Assembly (NCBI GenBank): GCA_018382125.1
Contig: JAGZQO010000025.1
Location: 1-28,762 of the forward strand
Direction of reading: 5' to 3'
Source: Collinsella sp.
GTDB lineage: Bacteria; Actinomycetota; Coriobacteriia; Coriobacteriales; Coriobacteriaceae
DNA: 28,762 nt
Both the position numbers and the translations under genes were made by a program. This document shows, piece after piece, positions 15,379 to 23,049 of the stretch. The notes under the pieces were generated by a model. The model was not told the DNA's origin, did no database searches, and saw nothing but the letters and a program-made list of their open reading frames with translations. How positions within the stretch are numbered: position 1 is the first letter of the stretch; each line of letters begins with the position of its first letter.

Positions 15379-15957
15379 ATGCCCGAGCGCTTGGTTTCGA
15401 CGACATGCTTGGGAAATCTCAACGATCCGTCCTATGAACTCCTGCTCCGCCGGAATTTGGGCGGCGTCTTTGAAGTTGACGAGCTACTGCTCGATTGGGA
15501 CCAGGCTGACACGCGCGCGTTTGTGGGTGTGACGGAGCTGGGGCGCACGGTCGATGTTCGGCTGGATGCTGCCGACGGCGGTCGTCTTACCGACGGCGAC
15601 GTGCTCGCCATCGACCGTTCGGGCATGGTGCCCGTGGCGGTTGTCGTGCGCCTGCGCAGTGCCGAGGTTTATTTGGTCGAAGTCGACCGCATGGACCCGA
15701 TTGCGCTCGCGCATGCGTGCTGGGAGATCGGCAATATGCACGCGCCGCTTTTCCGAGGCGATTCGGACGAGTATACCGTGCGCATGTATACGCCGGTGCA
15801 GCCTGTTTTGGGCCGCATGCTCCGGGGCGTCGAGGGCGTTCGGCTCTCGGTGGTTACCCGTGAACTCGATGCGGACCGGCGCTTTGCGTCGAGTGCGGCG
15901 GATGCCGTTGTGAGTATGGCTCCCGACTTTACGATCGTAAAAAAGGCGCGCGGTTAA
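15379..15957 (+). CDS. UreE-like nickel metallochaperone
   Basis: A 192-aa protein whose first part (ELGRTVDVRLDAADGGRLTDGDVLAI) and second part (DRMDPIALAHACWEIGNMHAPLF) match the two UreE domains. The conserved metal-binding His of the GNxH motif is His121. The C-terminus has the VLGRMLRG stretch typical of UreE and ends in Lys-Arg without a His-rich tail. UreE normally donates nickel to urease; no urease subunit or other ure genes are in this window. Coupled by 3 bp to the SlyD-like gene, it may serve urease elsewhere or another nickel enzyme such as a hydrogenase. The similarity is moderate, so the function is less certain than the family. Confidence 0.75.
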   Translation: MPERLVSTTCLGNLNDPSYELLLRRNLGGVFEVDELLLDWDQADTRAFVGVTELGRTVDVRLDAADGGRLTDGDVLAIDRSGMVPVAVVVRLRSAEVYLVEVDRMDPIALAHACWEIGNMHAPLFRGDSDEYTVRMYTPVQPVLGRMLRGVEGVRLSVVTRELDADRRFASSAADAVVSMAPDFTIVKKARG

Positions 15958-15967
15958 CGTGCGTATG

Positions 15968-16012
15968 AGTAAGACGGACTTTGAGAGGCAGCTATTCAAA
16001 GTCCGTCTTACT
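15968..16012. repeat. 17-bp perfect intergenic inverted repeat
   Basis: Arms 15968-15984 and 15996-16012 are exact reverse complements around an 11-nt loop, right after the UreE-like stop. No T-tract follows, so it is not a standard terminator. It may be a REP-like element or stabilise the upstream mRNA. Confidence 0.8.
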
Positions 16013-16041
16013 GTTGATGAGGTGCTTTGGGGGGAAAGCAT

Positions 16042-16839
16042 ATGGGTCTTGAGGGGATCAAGCTGATTGCATGCGATTTGGACGGCACGTTGCTGCATCC
16101 GGGGGAGCACGAGCCGCGTTCCGAGGCCTTTGAGCTCATCGATGAACTGCATCGTCGCGGCATTGTGTTTATGCCGGCGAGCGGTCGTCAATATGCGAGC
16201 TTGCGCCATCTGTTTGCCCCGGTGGCCGATGAGCTCGCCTATGTGTGCGAAAACGGAGCCCTGGTGATGAGCGAGGGACGTGCCGTTGTCAAGCGTTCCA
16301 TGAAGCGTAGCCTTGCTATGGATGTCGCGAATGCCGTGGTTGCGTATCCCCATGCCGACGTGACCCTTTCGTGTGAGGGACATCTCTACACCATGAGCGG
16401 CAACGATGCGTTCGTCGACCATTTGCGCTATGAGGTCCACTGCGATGTGGCGGTGGTCGACCGCCCCGAGGACATCGACGAGGACGTCATTAAGATTGCC
16501 TTCCAGACGCCCGAGGCGGATCAGCCGGCGGCCCTGGAGTATTTCGAGCGCCTCTTTAGCGACCGTGTCGACGTGATGACGTCGGGAACCGAGTGGACGG
16601 ACTTTATCGGCTTTGATTCGGGCAAGGGTTCCGCGCTTGCCGATTACGGTCGCGCCTTGGGTATTTCGCCCTATGAGATGATGGCGTTTGGCGATAACGA
16701 AAACGATCGCGACATGCTCAACGTCGTGGGCCATCCCTATCTGATGGAGAACTGCAACCCCACCATGCGCGACATCAACGACCGCGTCCGTTACGTGCAC
16801 ACGGTCGAAGAAGAGCTGCGTCGCCTGCTTGCCGAGTAG
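16042..16839 (+). CDS. Cof-type HAD phosphatase (HAD-IIB)
   Basis: A 265-aa HAD-superfamily hydrolase. The nucleophile motif CDLDGTLL contains Asp12 and Asp14; PASGR is motif II, the SGKGSALADYGRALG lysine region is motif III and GDNENDRDML is motif IV. The C2 cap of Cof/YbiV enzymes lies between. These enzymes dephosphorylate sugar phosphates or similar metabolites; the substrate is unknown. ATG 16042 has a strong GGGGGGAAAG. It is convergent with the PerR/Fur gene, 15 bp away. Confidence 0.92.
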   Translation: MGLEGIKLIACDLDGTLLHPGEHEPRSEAFELIDELHRRGIVFMPASGRQYASLRHLFAPVADELAYVCENGALVMSEGRAVVKRSMKRSLAMDVANAVVAYPHADVTLSCEGHLYTMSGNDAFVDHLRYEVHCDVAVVDRPEDIDEDVIKIAFQTPEADQPAALEYFERLFSDRVDVMTSGTEWTDFIGFDSGKGSALADYGRALGISPYEMMAFGDNENDRDMLNVVGHPYLMENCNPTMRDINDRVRYVHTVEEELRRLLAE

Positions 16840-16854
16840 GCACGTCCCAAACAT

Positions 16855-17235
16855 CTACCGGCAGTCGGGGCAGAGACCCTCGAAGATGGTGTAGTGCGAC
16901 GTGACGTGCCAGCCGATTTGCTCGGACGCCTTGGCGTCGAGCTGGGCATCGAAGGGGAGCGGTACGTCGATGACGCGGCTGCACGAGGTGCAGATGATAT
17001 GCGCATGCGGCTCGATCGTGCGATCGAAGCGGCTGCCGCCCGGCGTCTTGATGGAGAGAATCTCGCCGGCGTCGGCCAAGAGATTGAGGTTGCGGTAGAC
17101 CGTGCCGCGGCTGATTTTGTCATCCTGCGCGCGCACGACGTTGTAGATTTCGTCGGCGGTGGGATGGTTATAGCTTTGGCGCACGGCGTCAAGAACCAGC
17201 TTTCGCTGCCTGGTATTCCTTCTTTGCACCGCCAT
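16855..17235 (-). CDS. Fur-family repressor, PerR-like
   Basis: A 126-aa Fur-family regulator: winged helix (about residues 1-75, with NHPTADEIYNVV and ISRGTVYRNLNLL) followed by a dimer domain. RFDRTIEPHAHIICTSC resembles PerR (RFDGNTEPHYHFIC), including the Asp of the regulatory metal site. Structural zinc cysteines are CTSC and CPDC. PerR senses peroxide through a metal at this site, which would suit an anaerobe. ATG 17235 has AGAGG upstream. A partly palindromic A/T-rich site stands about 35-50 bp upstream and may be autoregulatory. Zur or Fur function cannot be excluded. Confidence 0.88.
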   Translation of the reverse strand: MAVQRRNTRQRKLVLDAVRQSYNHPTADEIYNVVRAQDDKISRGTVYRNLNLLADAGEILSIKTPGGSRFDRTIEPHAHIICTSCSRVIDVPLPFDAQLDAKASEQIGWHVTSHYTIFEGLCPDCR

Positions 17236-17268
17236 GCGCCTCGCCTCTTTTCTATCAACGGTCGTAGG

Positions 17269-17286
17269 TAAATGATACCGTATTTA
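17269..17286. promoter_or_regulatory. Possible Fur/PerR-type operator
   Basis: TAAATGATACCGTATTTA is an imperfect A/T-rich dyad in the upstream region of the PerR-like gene. It resembles the loose shape of Fur-family boxes but does not match any consensus closely. Confidence 0.35.
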
Positions 17287-17296
17287 GCACACAATA

Positions 17297-17707
17297 CTAA
17301 TAACGAGGCGTGAAACCGTCTTCATTGGCAAGTGGGGTTCGGGCCTGGGCGTCTACGAGGCGAAAACGCGTTCCCATGCGCTCGTAGGAGGCATGAAGCG
17401 CCTCGAGATGAGATAGGATATTTGCCGGAGCTCCCTGTATCTCCATCTCGACTGAGCCGTCTTCCATGTTACGCACCCAGCCGGTGAGGGAGCGTGCCTG
17501 CGCGAGGTTGGTGTTGGTAAAGCGAAAACCAACGCCTTGGACTTGCCCCGCCCAGCGCAGGAAATAGCGCAGGGGAGTGTCTTGAGTGGCCTCGTCGCTT
17601 GCGAGCACAGTAAGTCTGCGGCGCAGCTCGAGCTCGACGTTTGATGGTTTTTGAGGTTCTCGACTGCCGCCGGTGACGCTGGAGAAGAACGTATCGAAGA
17701 GGCCCAT
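17297..17707 (-). CDS. acyP: Acylphosphatase
   Basis: Hydrolyses acyl-phosphates. The acylphosphatase core starts at about residue 47: RYFLRWAGQVQGVGFRF holds the catalytic Arg62, and GWVRNMEDGSVEMEIQG holds Asn80. At 136 aa it is longer than the usual ~90, having an N-terminal extension of about 45 residues with a basic/acidic helix. The start ATG 17707 lies 2 bp after the stop of the upstream oxidoreductase, so translation is coupled. Longer upstream frames are not conserved. Why the two are linked is unclear. Confidence 0.9.
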   Translation of the reverse strand: MGLFDTFFSSVTGGSREPQKPSNVELELRRRLTVLASDEATQDTPLRYFLRWAGQVQGVGFRFTNTNLAQARSLTGWVRNMEDGSVEMEIQGAPANILSHLEALHASYERMGTRFRLVDAQARTPLANEDGFTPRY

Positions 17708-17709
17708 CG

Positions 17710-18816
17710 CTATGCCTGCTTGCCTGCGTCGGCCGGGAAGGTAATGCCGGCCTGCTGGCGCACGGCATCCATGATGCGCAGCGAGACGAGTGTGACATCG
17801 CGGTAGTGGCCAAGCTCGTGACGTCCCGCCGGGGTCTCCCAAATCTCTTCCTTAACGTTATCGATGCCGCCGATGGCGGTGATAAAGTCTGTGAGTTCGT
17901 ATTCCATAGTGTTGCTCGATTTGGGCAGGTCGAGCACGCGGCCGTTGTCGCCCTGTTCGCGCGGTGCCTCGGTCGCCGAGCCGCGTACGACGTCGCCGCG
18001 ATAGTCGATGCGGACGTTGCGGGGCGTGGACAGATGGTCGATCTGGATAGTGCCACGCTCGCCTTCGATTTGCGAGGACAGCAGGTCATTCGTAATTTTG
18101 GAGTGCGCGAGCTCGACGGAGATCCGGCCACCGCCGTAGCTGGCGAGGATGGAACCGCAGCCGTCGATGGGGCCGTGCGTGAGCTGTCGCGTGGTGGGGT
18201 CGAGTAGAGTAGTCATGCTCGTAAGGCCGGAGGGCATGCCGAAAATCTCGACCATGGGCTCGACGGTGTAGACGCCAATGTCCATGAGGGAACCCGATGC
18301 CATATTGCAGTCGAAGATATTGGTGGCGCGTCCCGCGAGAATCTCGTTGTAGCGCGAGGAATATTTGCCAAAGCGCAATGAGGCGCGGCGGATGGGGGCG
18401 ATCTCGCCCAGGGCGTCCTCGATGGCGTGGAAAGCGGGGTCGTGGAGGGGACGCATGGCCTCGAGGGCCACGACACCTGCTACCTCGGCAGCGCGGAAGA
18501 CTTCCAGCGCCTGCGCTTCGGTGGCGCAGAAGGGCTTCTCGACGATGACATGCTTGCCACCGGCGATGCAGGCAAGGGCCTGCTCGTAGTGAAGTGCGTT
18601 AGGGCTGCCGATATAGACGGCGTCGACGTCGGCGGCTACCGCAAGCTCATCGAGTGACGTAAAGTTTCGCTCACCACCGCGCTCGGCGGTAAAGGCAGTA
18701 CCGCGATTGGCGTCGCGTGAAAGCGTGCCCACAAACGCGGCTTGGTCGTTGGCGTTGACGACTTGGATAAAGTCGTCGGTGATCATGGATGTGCCGATGG
18801 TCGCGATGCGCAGCAT
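17710..18816 (-). CDS. Gfo/Idh/MocA family oxidoreductase
   Basis: A 368-aa NAD(P)-dependent dehydrogenase. The N-terminal Rossmann fold is present (MLRIATIGTSMITDDFI, although the usual GxGxxG is weak: GTSMIT), with the EKP catalytic motif in GGKHVIVEKPFCATEAQ at around residue 95. A C-terminal alpha/beta domain follows. ATG 18816 has AAGGGGGA upstream; an ORF running further upstream is not conserved. It acts on a sugar or polyol-like compound, unspecified. The acylphosphatase follows 2 bp downstream. Confidence 0.88.
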   Translation of the reverse strand: MLRIATIGTSMITDDFIQVVNANDQAAFVGTLSRDANRGTAFTAERGGERNFTSLDELAVAADVDAVYIGSPNALHYEQALACIAGGKHVIVEKPFCATEAQALEVFRAAEVAGVVALEAMRPLHDPAFHAIEDALGEIAPIRRASLRFGKYSSRYNEILAGRATNIFDCNMASGSLMDIGVYTVEPMVEIFGMPSGLTSMTTLLDPTTRQLTHGPIDGCGSILASYGGGRISVELAHSKITNDLLSSQIEGERGTIQIDHLSTPRNVRIDYRGDVVRGSATEAPREQGDNGRVLDLPKSSNTMEYELTDFITAIGGIDNVKEEIWETPAGRHELGHYRDVTLVSLRIMDAVRQQAGITFPADAGKQA

Positions 18817-18889
18817 ACGTCCCCCTTGCGTTGTTTGGTCTACAGGATGAGTGTAGCGCGTGGGGATATAAAGCTGCGCGAAAACGCCG

Positions 18890-19375
18890 TTACAGGTCGC
18901 TCTCGTTAAAGCCGGTGTCGATATCGAGGTTACTGCCGTCGGCTGCCGTGGTGGCGAGCTCATCGCAGCGTTCGTTGAGCTCGTGACCGGCGTGACCCTT
19001 AACCCAGATGAACTCAACCTTGTGCTTGCTTTTGGCAGTGAGTAGGCGCTCCCACAGGTCGCGGTTCTTGACGGGCTGCTTGTTGGCGGTTTTCCATCCG
19101 CGCTTTTTCCAGCCGTCGATCCAGTGCTTGTTAAAGGCGTTGACGACGTACTGCGAATCGGAATGGACCTCGACCTCGCAGGGGCGGTTAAGTGCCTCGA
19201 GCGCCACGATAACGGCCATGAGCTCCATGCGGTTGTTGGTGGTCTTGGCGTAGCCGCGCGAAAGCTCGGAGGTAAAGGTCTTGCCGGCGGGGTTGGTGTA
19301 TTTGAGCACGGCGCCGTAGCCGCCGCGTCCCGGATTTGATCGGGCCGAGCCGTCGGTATAGATGATGACCTTCAC
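18890..19375 (-). CDS. rnhA: Ribonuclease HI
   Basis: Degrades RNA in RNA-DNA hybrids. All four catalytic acids are visible: Asp8 (YTDGS), Glu51 (NRMEL), Asp73 (HSDSQYV) and Asp138 (NERCDELA), plus the conserved His128 (VKGHAGH). The basic KKRGWKTANKQPVKN loop is the type-I handle. 161 aa from GTG 19375, which has GAAAGGAAG upstream; an ATG at 19426 would add 17 non-family residues. It stands alone, between the oxidoreductase and the LysR gene, on the minus strand. Confidence 0.95.
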   Translation of the reverse strand: MKVIIYTDGSARSNPGRGGYGAVLKYTNPAGKTFTSELSRGYAKTTNNRMELMAVIVALEALNRPCEVEVHSDSQYVVNAFNKHWIDGWKKRGWKTANKQPVKNRDLWERLLTAKSKHKVEFIWVKGHAGHELNERCDELATTAADGSNLDIDTGFNESDL

Positions 19376-19474
19376 GGGCTTCCTTTCGTTGGGTACGTTT
19401 CGTGTGAGTGACCATTGTAGCGCCATGCCCGCCGGGGGCTAGCAATCTACGATTTCTACCCCGTCTTCCGACAG

Positions 19475-20377
19475 TTAGTTGGCATGGATGATGCGGTTGA
19501 GCTCGTCGAGGTATTGCTGCAAGAGGGGAGAGGGCTTGCGATCGTTATGCATGATGTAGCCTATGTGCATCGTTGGGGCGTCTGCTAACGGGATCGATGC
19601 CATACCCCATTGCATTTCATTGGAGAGGACACCGGTCGACAGGGTGTAACCGTTCGACGTGATAAGTAAGTTAGTAAGTGTTCCGCGGTCCGAGATTCGT
19701 ATGTTGCGGTCGCAAGGGATATAGCTAAAAGGTTCCTCGGCGTAATAGAAGGAGTTCGAGGTGCCTTGCTCAAAGCTGTAGCGCGTATATGGTGTGAGGT
19801 CGGCAAGGGACAGCTGCGGGCGGCGGGCAAGCGGGTGGCGCTCGCTAACGAAGACGTGGACCGTCGCGTCGAATAGGGGATGGAAGCTCGCGCGCGCATC
19901 GGCAAAAGCCTTCTGCAGAACGCGGACGTTAAAGTCGTCCAGATAGAGGATGCCGATGTCGCTGCGAAACGCGCGGACGTCATCGATGATCTGCGATGTG
20001 GTGGTCTCGCGCATGATGAACTCGAACTTGCTGTCGCGGCAGCGCTCGACCACGTTGACAAAGGCCTCGACCGAAAAGGCGTAGTGCTGGGCGGAGATGG
20101 CGAGGCGGGCTTGCGGGGTGCCGCCGTCCTCGTAGCGCGCCTCGAGCATGTCGGCCTGCTCTACGACCTGGCGCGCATAGCCCAAAAGCTCGGTGCCGTC
20201 GTTGGTGAGCGTGACGCCGCGGCTGGAGCGCGTAAAGATCTCCAGGTGGAGCTCCTGTTCCAGGCTTTTGACGGCGTTTGAGATGTTGGACTGAGCGGTA
20301 TAGAGGCGCTGAGCTGCGGCGTTAATTGAGCCGGACTCTGCCACGGCAATCAGAAAACGAAGCTGCTGAAGGGTCAT
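19475..20377 (-). CDS. LysR-family transcriptional regulator
   Basis: A 300-aa LysR-type regulator with the winged HTH at residues 1-63 (MTLQQLRFLIAVAESGSINAAAQRLYTAQSNISNAVKSLE in outline) and a substrate-binding domain behind it. ATG 20377 has GAAAGG nine bases upstream; an ATG at 20386 sits too close to it. It is divergent from metY, with a LysR-like dyad and a strong metY promoter between, so metY is the likely target. Known sulfur regulators of this family use O-acetylserine or homocysteine; the ligand here is not evident. Confidence 0.9.
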   Translation of the reverse strand: MTLQQLRFLIAVAESGSINAAAQRLYTAQSNISNAVKSLEQELHLEIFTRSSRGVTLTNDGTELLGYARQVVEQADMLEARYEDGGTPQARLAISAQHYAFSVEAFVNVVERCRDSKFEFIMRETTTSQIIDDVRAFRSDIGILYLDDFNVRVLQKAFADARASFHPLFDATVHVFVSERHPLARRPQLSLADLTPYTRYSFEQGTSNSFYYAEEPFSYIPCDRNIRISDRGTLTNLLITSNGYTLSTGVLSNEMQWGMASIPLADAPTMHIGYIMHNDRKPSPLLQQYLDELNRIIHAN

Positions 20378-20407
20378 CGACGCCATCCTTTCGATTGCTA
20401 TCTATAA

Positions 20408-20422
20408 AACCGATAACAGGTT
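20408..20422. promoter_or_regulatory. Candidate LysR binding dyad
   Basis: AACCGATAACAGGTT has AACC and GGTT half-sites separated by 7 nt, the usual 15-bp LysR geometry. It lies about 30 bp from the LysR start and 16 bp upstream of the metY -35. Confidence 0.4.
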
Positions 20423-20437
20423 AGCGCTTTTAAGTGA

Positions 20438-20466
20438 TTGACCGAGCGAAACAATGCTCGTACTAT
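20438..20466 (+). promoter_or_regulatory. metY promoter
   Basis: -35 TTGACC (20438-20443), 17-nt spacer, -10 TACTAT (20461-20466). The spacer begins and ends with a 5-bp dyad CGAGC/GCTCG. Transcription from about 20473 would give a leader of about 175 nt. Confidence 0.65.
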
Positions 20467-20526
20467 TCAAAACACACAAAGGCGGTAGGTAATTAAACCA
20501 ACCACAGAACCGGGATGCGAAAGGAG

Positions 20527-20595
20527 GCCCGCATATGAATTGCTTACCAAGACGAATGCCGGGCTCCTGTTTGCGCCCGTCGGCGTGATCAGGAG
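20527..20595 (+). promoter_or_regulatory. Candidate attenuator or translational switch of metY
   Basis: In the metY leader, GCCCGCAT (20527-20534), next to the small ORF's ribosome binding site, can pair with ATGCCGGGC (20556-20564, one bulge). The same CGGGC (20560-20564) can instead pair with GCCCG (20575-20579). A third choice pairs CTCCTG (20565-20570) with CAGGAG (20590-20595) with CGCC/GGCG inside. These compete, and the ribosome on the small ORF would decide between them. No classic terminator U-tract directly follows. Confidence 0.4.
20535..20588 (+). CDS. 17-aa leader peptide upstream of metY
   Basis: ATG 20535 reads MNCLPRRMPGSCLRPSA and then TGA. It has a near-perfect AAGGAGG 7 nt upstream, as good as any in the window. 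Two Cys (codons 3 and 12) and two Met residues (codons 1 and 8), and some Pro and Arg codons, stand in front of a sulfur amino-acid gene. This suggests that translation or stalling of the peptide senses cysteine or methionine supply. No peptide homologue is claimed. The alternative is that it is a chance ORF with a strong site. Confidence 0.5.
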   Translation: MNCLPRRMPGSCLRPSA

Positions 20596-20649
20596 ACAGC
20601 GACTTACTTCTCTCTTTTTATTTACTTTTGTTCGATCAAGGAGACCATC

Positions 20650-21960
20650 ATGAGCCAGTTTATCAACAACCCCGAGCACACCTTTGGTTTCGATACCCTG
20701 CAGCTTCACGTTGGCCAGGAGAGTGCCGATCCTGCATCCGACTCCCGCGCCGTGCCTATCTACCAGACCACGAGCTATGTGTTCCGCAACTCCCAGCACG
20801 CCGCCGACCGCTTTGGTCTTGCCGACGCCGGTAACATCTACGGCCGTCTGACCAACTCCACCCAGGGCGTCTTCGAGGACCGTATCGCCGCACTCGAGGG
20901 TGGCGTGGCAGGTCTCGCCGTCGCCTCCGGTGCTGCTGCTATCACCTATACCCTGCAGGCTCTTGCCCAGGCCGGTGACCACGTGGTGGCTCAAAAGACC
21001 ATCTACGGCGGTTCCTACAACCTGCTGGAGCACACACTCTCCCAGTTTGCTGTCGAGACCACCTTCGTCGATGCCCACAACCTGGACGAGGTCGAGGGTG
21101 CCATCAAGGACAACACCACAGTCATCTATCTCGAGACGCTCGGTAACCCCAACTCCGATATTCCCAACATCGACGCCATCTCCGAGGTCGCCAAGAAGCA
21201 TGGCCTGCCGGTCGTCGTCGATAACACCTTCGGCACTCCGTATCTGTTCCGTCCGCTGGAGCATGGCGCCAACATCGTCGTTCACTCCGCAACTAAGTTC
21301 ATTGGCGGCCACGGTACCTCGCTGGGCGGTGTGATTGTCGATGGCGGCAACTTCGATTGGAAGGCGAGCGGCAAGTATGCGCAGATCGCCGAGCCCAACC
21401 CCTCCTACCATGGCGTCTCGTTTGCCGAGGCCGCCGGCCCTGCCGCCTTCGCGACCTATGTCCGCGCCATCCTGCTGCGTGACGAGGGCGCTTGCATCAG
21501 CCCGTTTAACGCCTGGATCTTGCTCCAGGGCACCGAGACCCTGTCGCTGCGTGTCGACCGCCATGTCGAGAACACCAAGAAGGTCGTTGAGTTCCTGGTT
21601 GGCGACAGCCACGTCGCCAAGGTGAACCACCCGAGCTTGTCTGAGCACCCCGATCACGAGCTCTATCAGAAGTACTTCCCCAACGGTGGTGCCTCGATCT
21701 TTACCTTTGAGATTAAGGGTGGCCAGGAGGCAGCTTGGAAGTTCATCGATCATCTGCAGGTCTTCTCGCTGCTCGCCAACGTGGCCGACGTCAAGTCGCT
21801 CGTCGTGCACCCGGCTACGACTACGCACTCCCAGCTCTCTGCCGAGGAGCTCGCCGAGCAGAACATTACGTCCTCCACGATCCGTCTTTCCATCGGTACC
21901 GAGAACGCCGAGGACATCATTTGGGATCTGAAGCAGGCCTTCGCCGCGCTGGACGAGTAA
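20650..21960 (+). CDS. metY: O-acetylhomoserine sulfhydrylase / aminocarboxypropyltransferase
   Basis: PLP-dependent enzyme making homocysteine from O-acetylhomoserine and sulfide, feeding methionine synthesis. The PLP lysine is Lys216 in SATKFIGGHG; YGRLTNSTQGVFEDRIAALEG, VASGAAAITYTLQ and ETLGNPNSDIP are the usual Cys/Met metabolism family blocks. 436 aa is normal for MetY and long for MetB/MetC. ATG 20650 has AAGGAG upstream. It is expressed from its own promoter, with a structured leader and a divergent LysR gene, and ends at a strong terminator. Confidence 0.95.
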   Translation: MSQFINNPEHTFGFDTLQLHVGQESADPASDSRAVPIYQTTSYVFRNSQHAADRFGLADAGNIYGRLTNSTQGVFEDRIAALEGGVAGLAVASGAAAITYTLQALAQAGDHVVAQKTIYGGSYNLLEHTLSQFAVETTFVDAHNLDEVEGAIKDNTTVIYLETLGNPNSDIPNIDAISEVAKKHGLPVVVDNTFGTPYLFRPLEHGANIVVHSATKFIGGHGTSLGGVIVDGGNFDWKASGKYAQIAEPNPSYHGVSFAEAAGPAAFATYVRAILLRDEGACISPFNAWILLQGTETLSLRVDRHVENTKKVVEFLVGDSHVAKVNHPSLSEHPDHELYQKYFPNGGASIFTFEIKGGQEAAWKFIDHLQVFSLLANVADVKSLVVHPATTTHSQLSAEELAEQNITSSTIRLSIGTENAEDIIWDLKQAFAALDE

Positions 21961-22272
21961 GGCGACTTGTGCAAGGACCCCTTGCGATTCGATAGGTATA
22001 ACTGCATAAAATGCCTGCTCAAGGCGCCTGTGCGAACAATGGTTGCGCAGGCGCCTTTTTTGCATAGGCAGGGCGCAAAAACAGGGTTTTTGACATGCTT
22101 TATGCATTCGAGTTGTGGAAAACTCCTGTTGAGAGGATGTGAGTTTTACGCAATTGACGTGCGCCTTTTGAGTAAAACCGCAGGTCGCGATTTGCTCGGG
22201 GTACTATGCAGCGCGATCGAATCACACGCAGCTCAAACGCAGCAAAAACGCACTACGGAGGTTTCCAGCTAC
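21961..22272. other. Intergenic region between metY and the secreted protein gene
   Basis: A 312-bp gap. It contains the metY terminator (22021-22061) and then about 200 nt upstream of the next gene with TTGACA at 22093-22098 and TTGACG further on, neither followed by a clear -10. A 7-bp dyad GTTTTAC/GTAAAAC spans 22143-22187. No gene is seen. Confidence 0.6.
22021..22061 (+). terminator. metY terminator
   Basis: A perfect 10-bp stem (22021-22030 with 22048-22057) extended by an imperfect inner helix, followed by six Ts. It is a strong intrinsic terminator. Confidence 0.92.
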
Positions 22273-23049
22273 ATGAGGATCGATTCACGAAAACCGAAAG
22301 CCGCCGCCCTTTCCGCCGCTCTGACCGTGGCACTTTTGGCGTGCGCCGGTGCAACTGATGCCCACGCGGCAACACTGTCCGACACGGTTGGATCCACGCC
22401 GTCCGAGACGACGCTGGTGCAGCCCGTCGACTATCGCAGCGACGGCTTTGGCTCCATGCAGGAGTGGAATGCCTCGATGGAGGCCAAGCGCGATTCCCTT
22501 GAGATGCGTGCTCAGATCATCATGAACATGTACGGTGACTATGCCACCGATGACGAGCGCGCTGTACTGCAGAGTTGTATCGACGGCGCGGGCAGTCTTT
22601 TGACGATGGAGGAGGTCGACGCGAAGTCGACCGAGCTCGACGAGCTGCGCACTGCACTTGAGGATGCCAAGCGCGAAGCGCTCGAGGTTGCTGCCGCCGA
22701 GGCGGAGGCTGCCGAGGCCGCCCAGGCTTCGTACTACAACGCCGGTTACACTCCGTCCTACGCGTCTGCCGCGTCCTACGCGAACGGATCGGGCCTGACG
22801 CGCTCTGCGGGTGTCAATAACTACAACGGTCGCCGCGAGACCTATTACAGCAGCAATGTGCTTTATCACTATCGCACGGGCGAATGGACTCAGGATTCTG
22901 AGGGCTTCTGGCGCGATTCCGACGGCTATTACGTTGTTGCTGCGGGCGATATGGCCCAGGGCTCGACCTTTACGGGCTCCAAGGGTGATTGCAAGGTCTA
23001 TGACTCCGGCTGCGCTGCCGGAACCACCGATTACTACACCGGTTGGTAA
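22273..23049 (+). CDS. Secreted protein with helical region and DPBB-like C-terminal domain
   Basis: A 258-aa exported protein. Residues 1-32 form a signal peptide (basic start, ALSAALTVALLACAG core, likely cut after AHA). A charged, helical, Ala/Glu-rich region (about residues 110-150, ELDELRTALEDAKREALEV) could form a coiled coil; a Tyr/Ser/Ala linker follows. The C-terminal ~85 residues, from LTRSAGVNNYNGRRETYYSS to the end, with KVYDSGCAAGTTDYYTGW, resemble the domain found in many Coriobacteria surface proteins, perhaps a 3D/RlpA-like double-psi barrel. Cell-wall binding or hydrolysis is a guess; no NlpC/P60 catalytic triad is present. ATG 22273 has ACGGAGG upstream. Confidence 0.75.
   Translation: MRIDSRKPKAAALSAALTVALLACAGATDAHAATLSDTVGSTPSETTLVQPVDYRSDGFGSMQEWNASMEAKRDSLEMRAQIIMNMYGDYATDDERAVLQSCIDGAGSLLTMEEVDAKSTELDELRTALEDAKREALEVAAAEAEAAEAAQASYYNAGYTPSYASAASYANGSGLTRSAGVNNYNGRRETYYSSNVLYHYRTGEWTQDSEGFWRDSDGYYVVAAGDMAQGSTFTGSKGDCKVYDSGCAAGTTDYYTGW

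Noticed and set aside
15484..16854. Minus-strand frame (456 codons) opposite the UreE-like and HAD genes
   Set aside because: Crosses two well-supported genes and the intergenic hairpin; no recognisable domain.
20473..20649. SAM (S-box) or T-box riboswitch in the metY leader
   Set aside because: The conserved S-box core and the T-box sequence are not present; only local hairpins and a small ORF are seen.
20467..22107. Long minus-strand frame (546 codons) opposite metY
   Set aside because: Shadow of the metY coding frame; repetitive Gly/Val/Leu composition, no motif and no ribosome binding site.
22273..23049. NlpC/P60 cell-wall peptidase
   Set aside because: The helical N-terminus is similar to that of some such enzymes, but the C-terminal domain lacks the Cys-His-His catalytic pattern.
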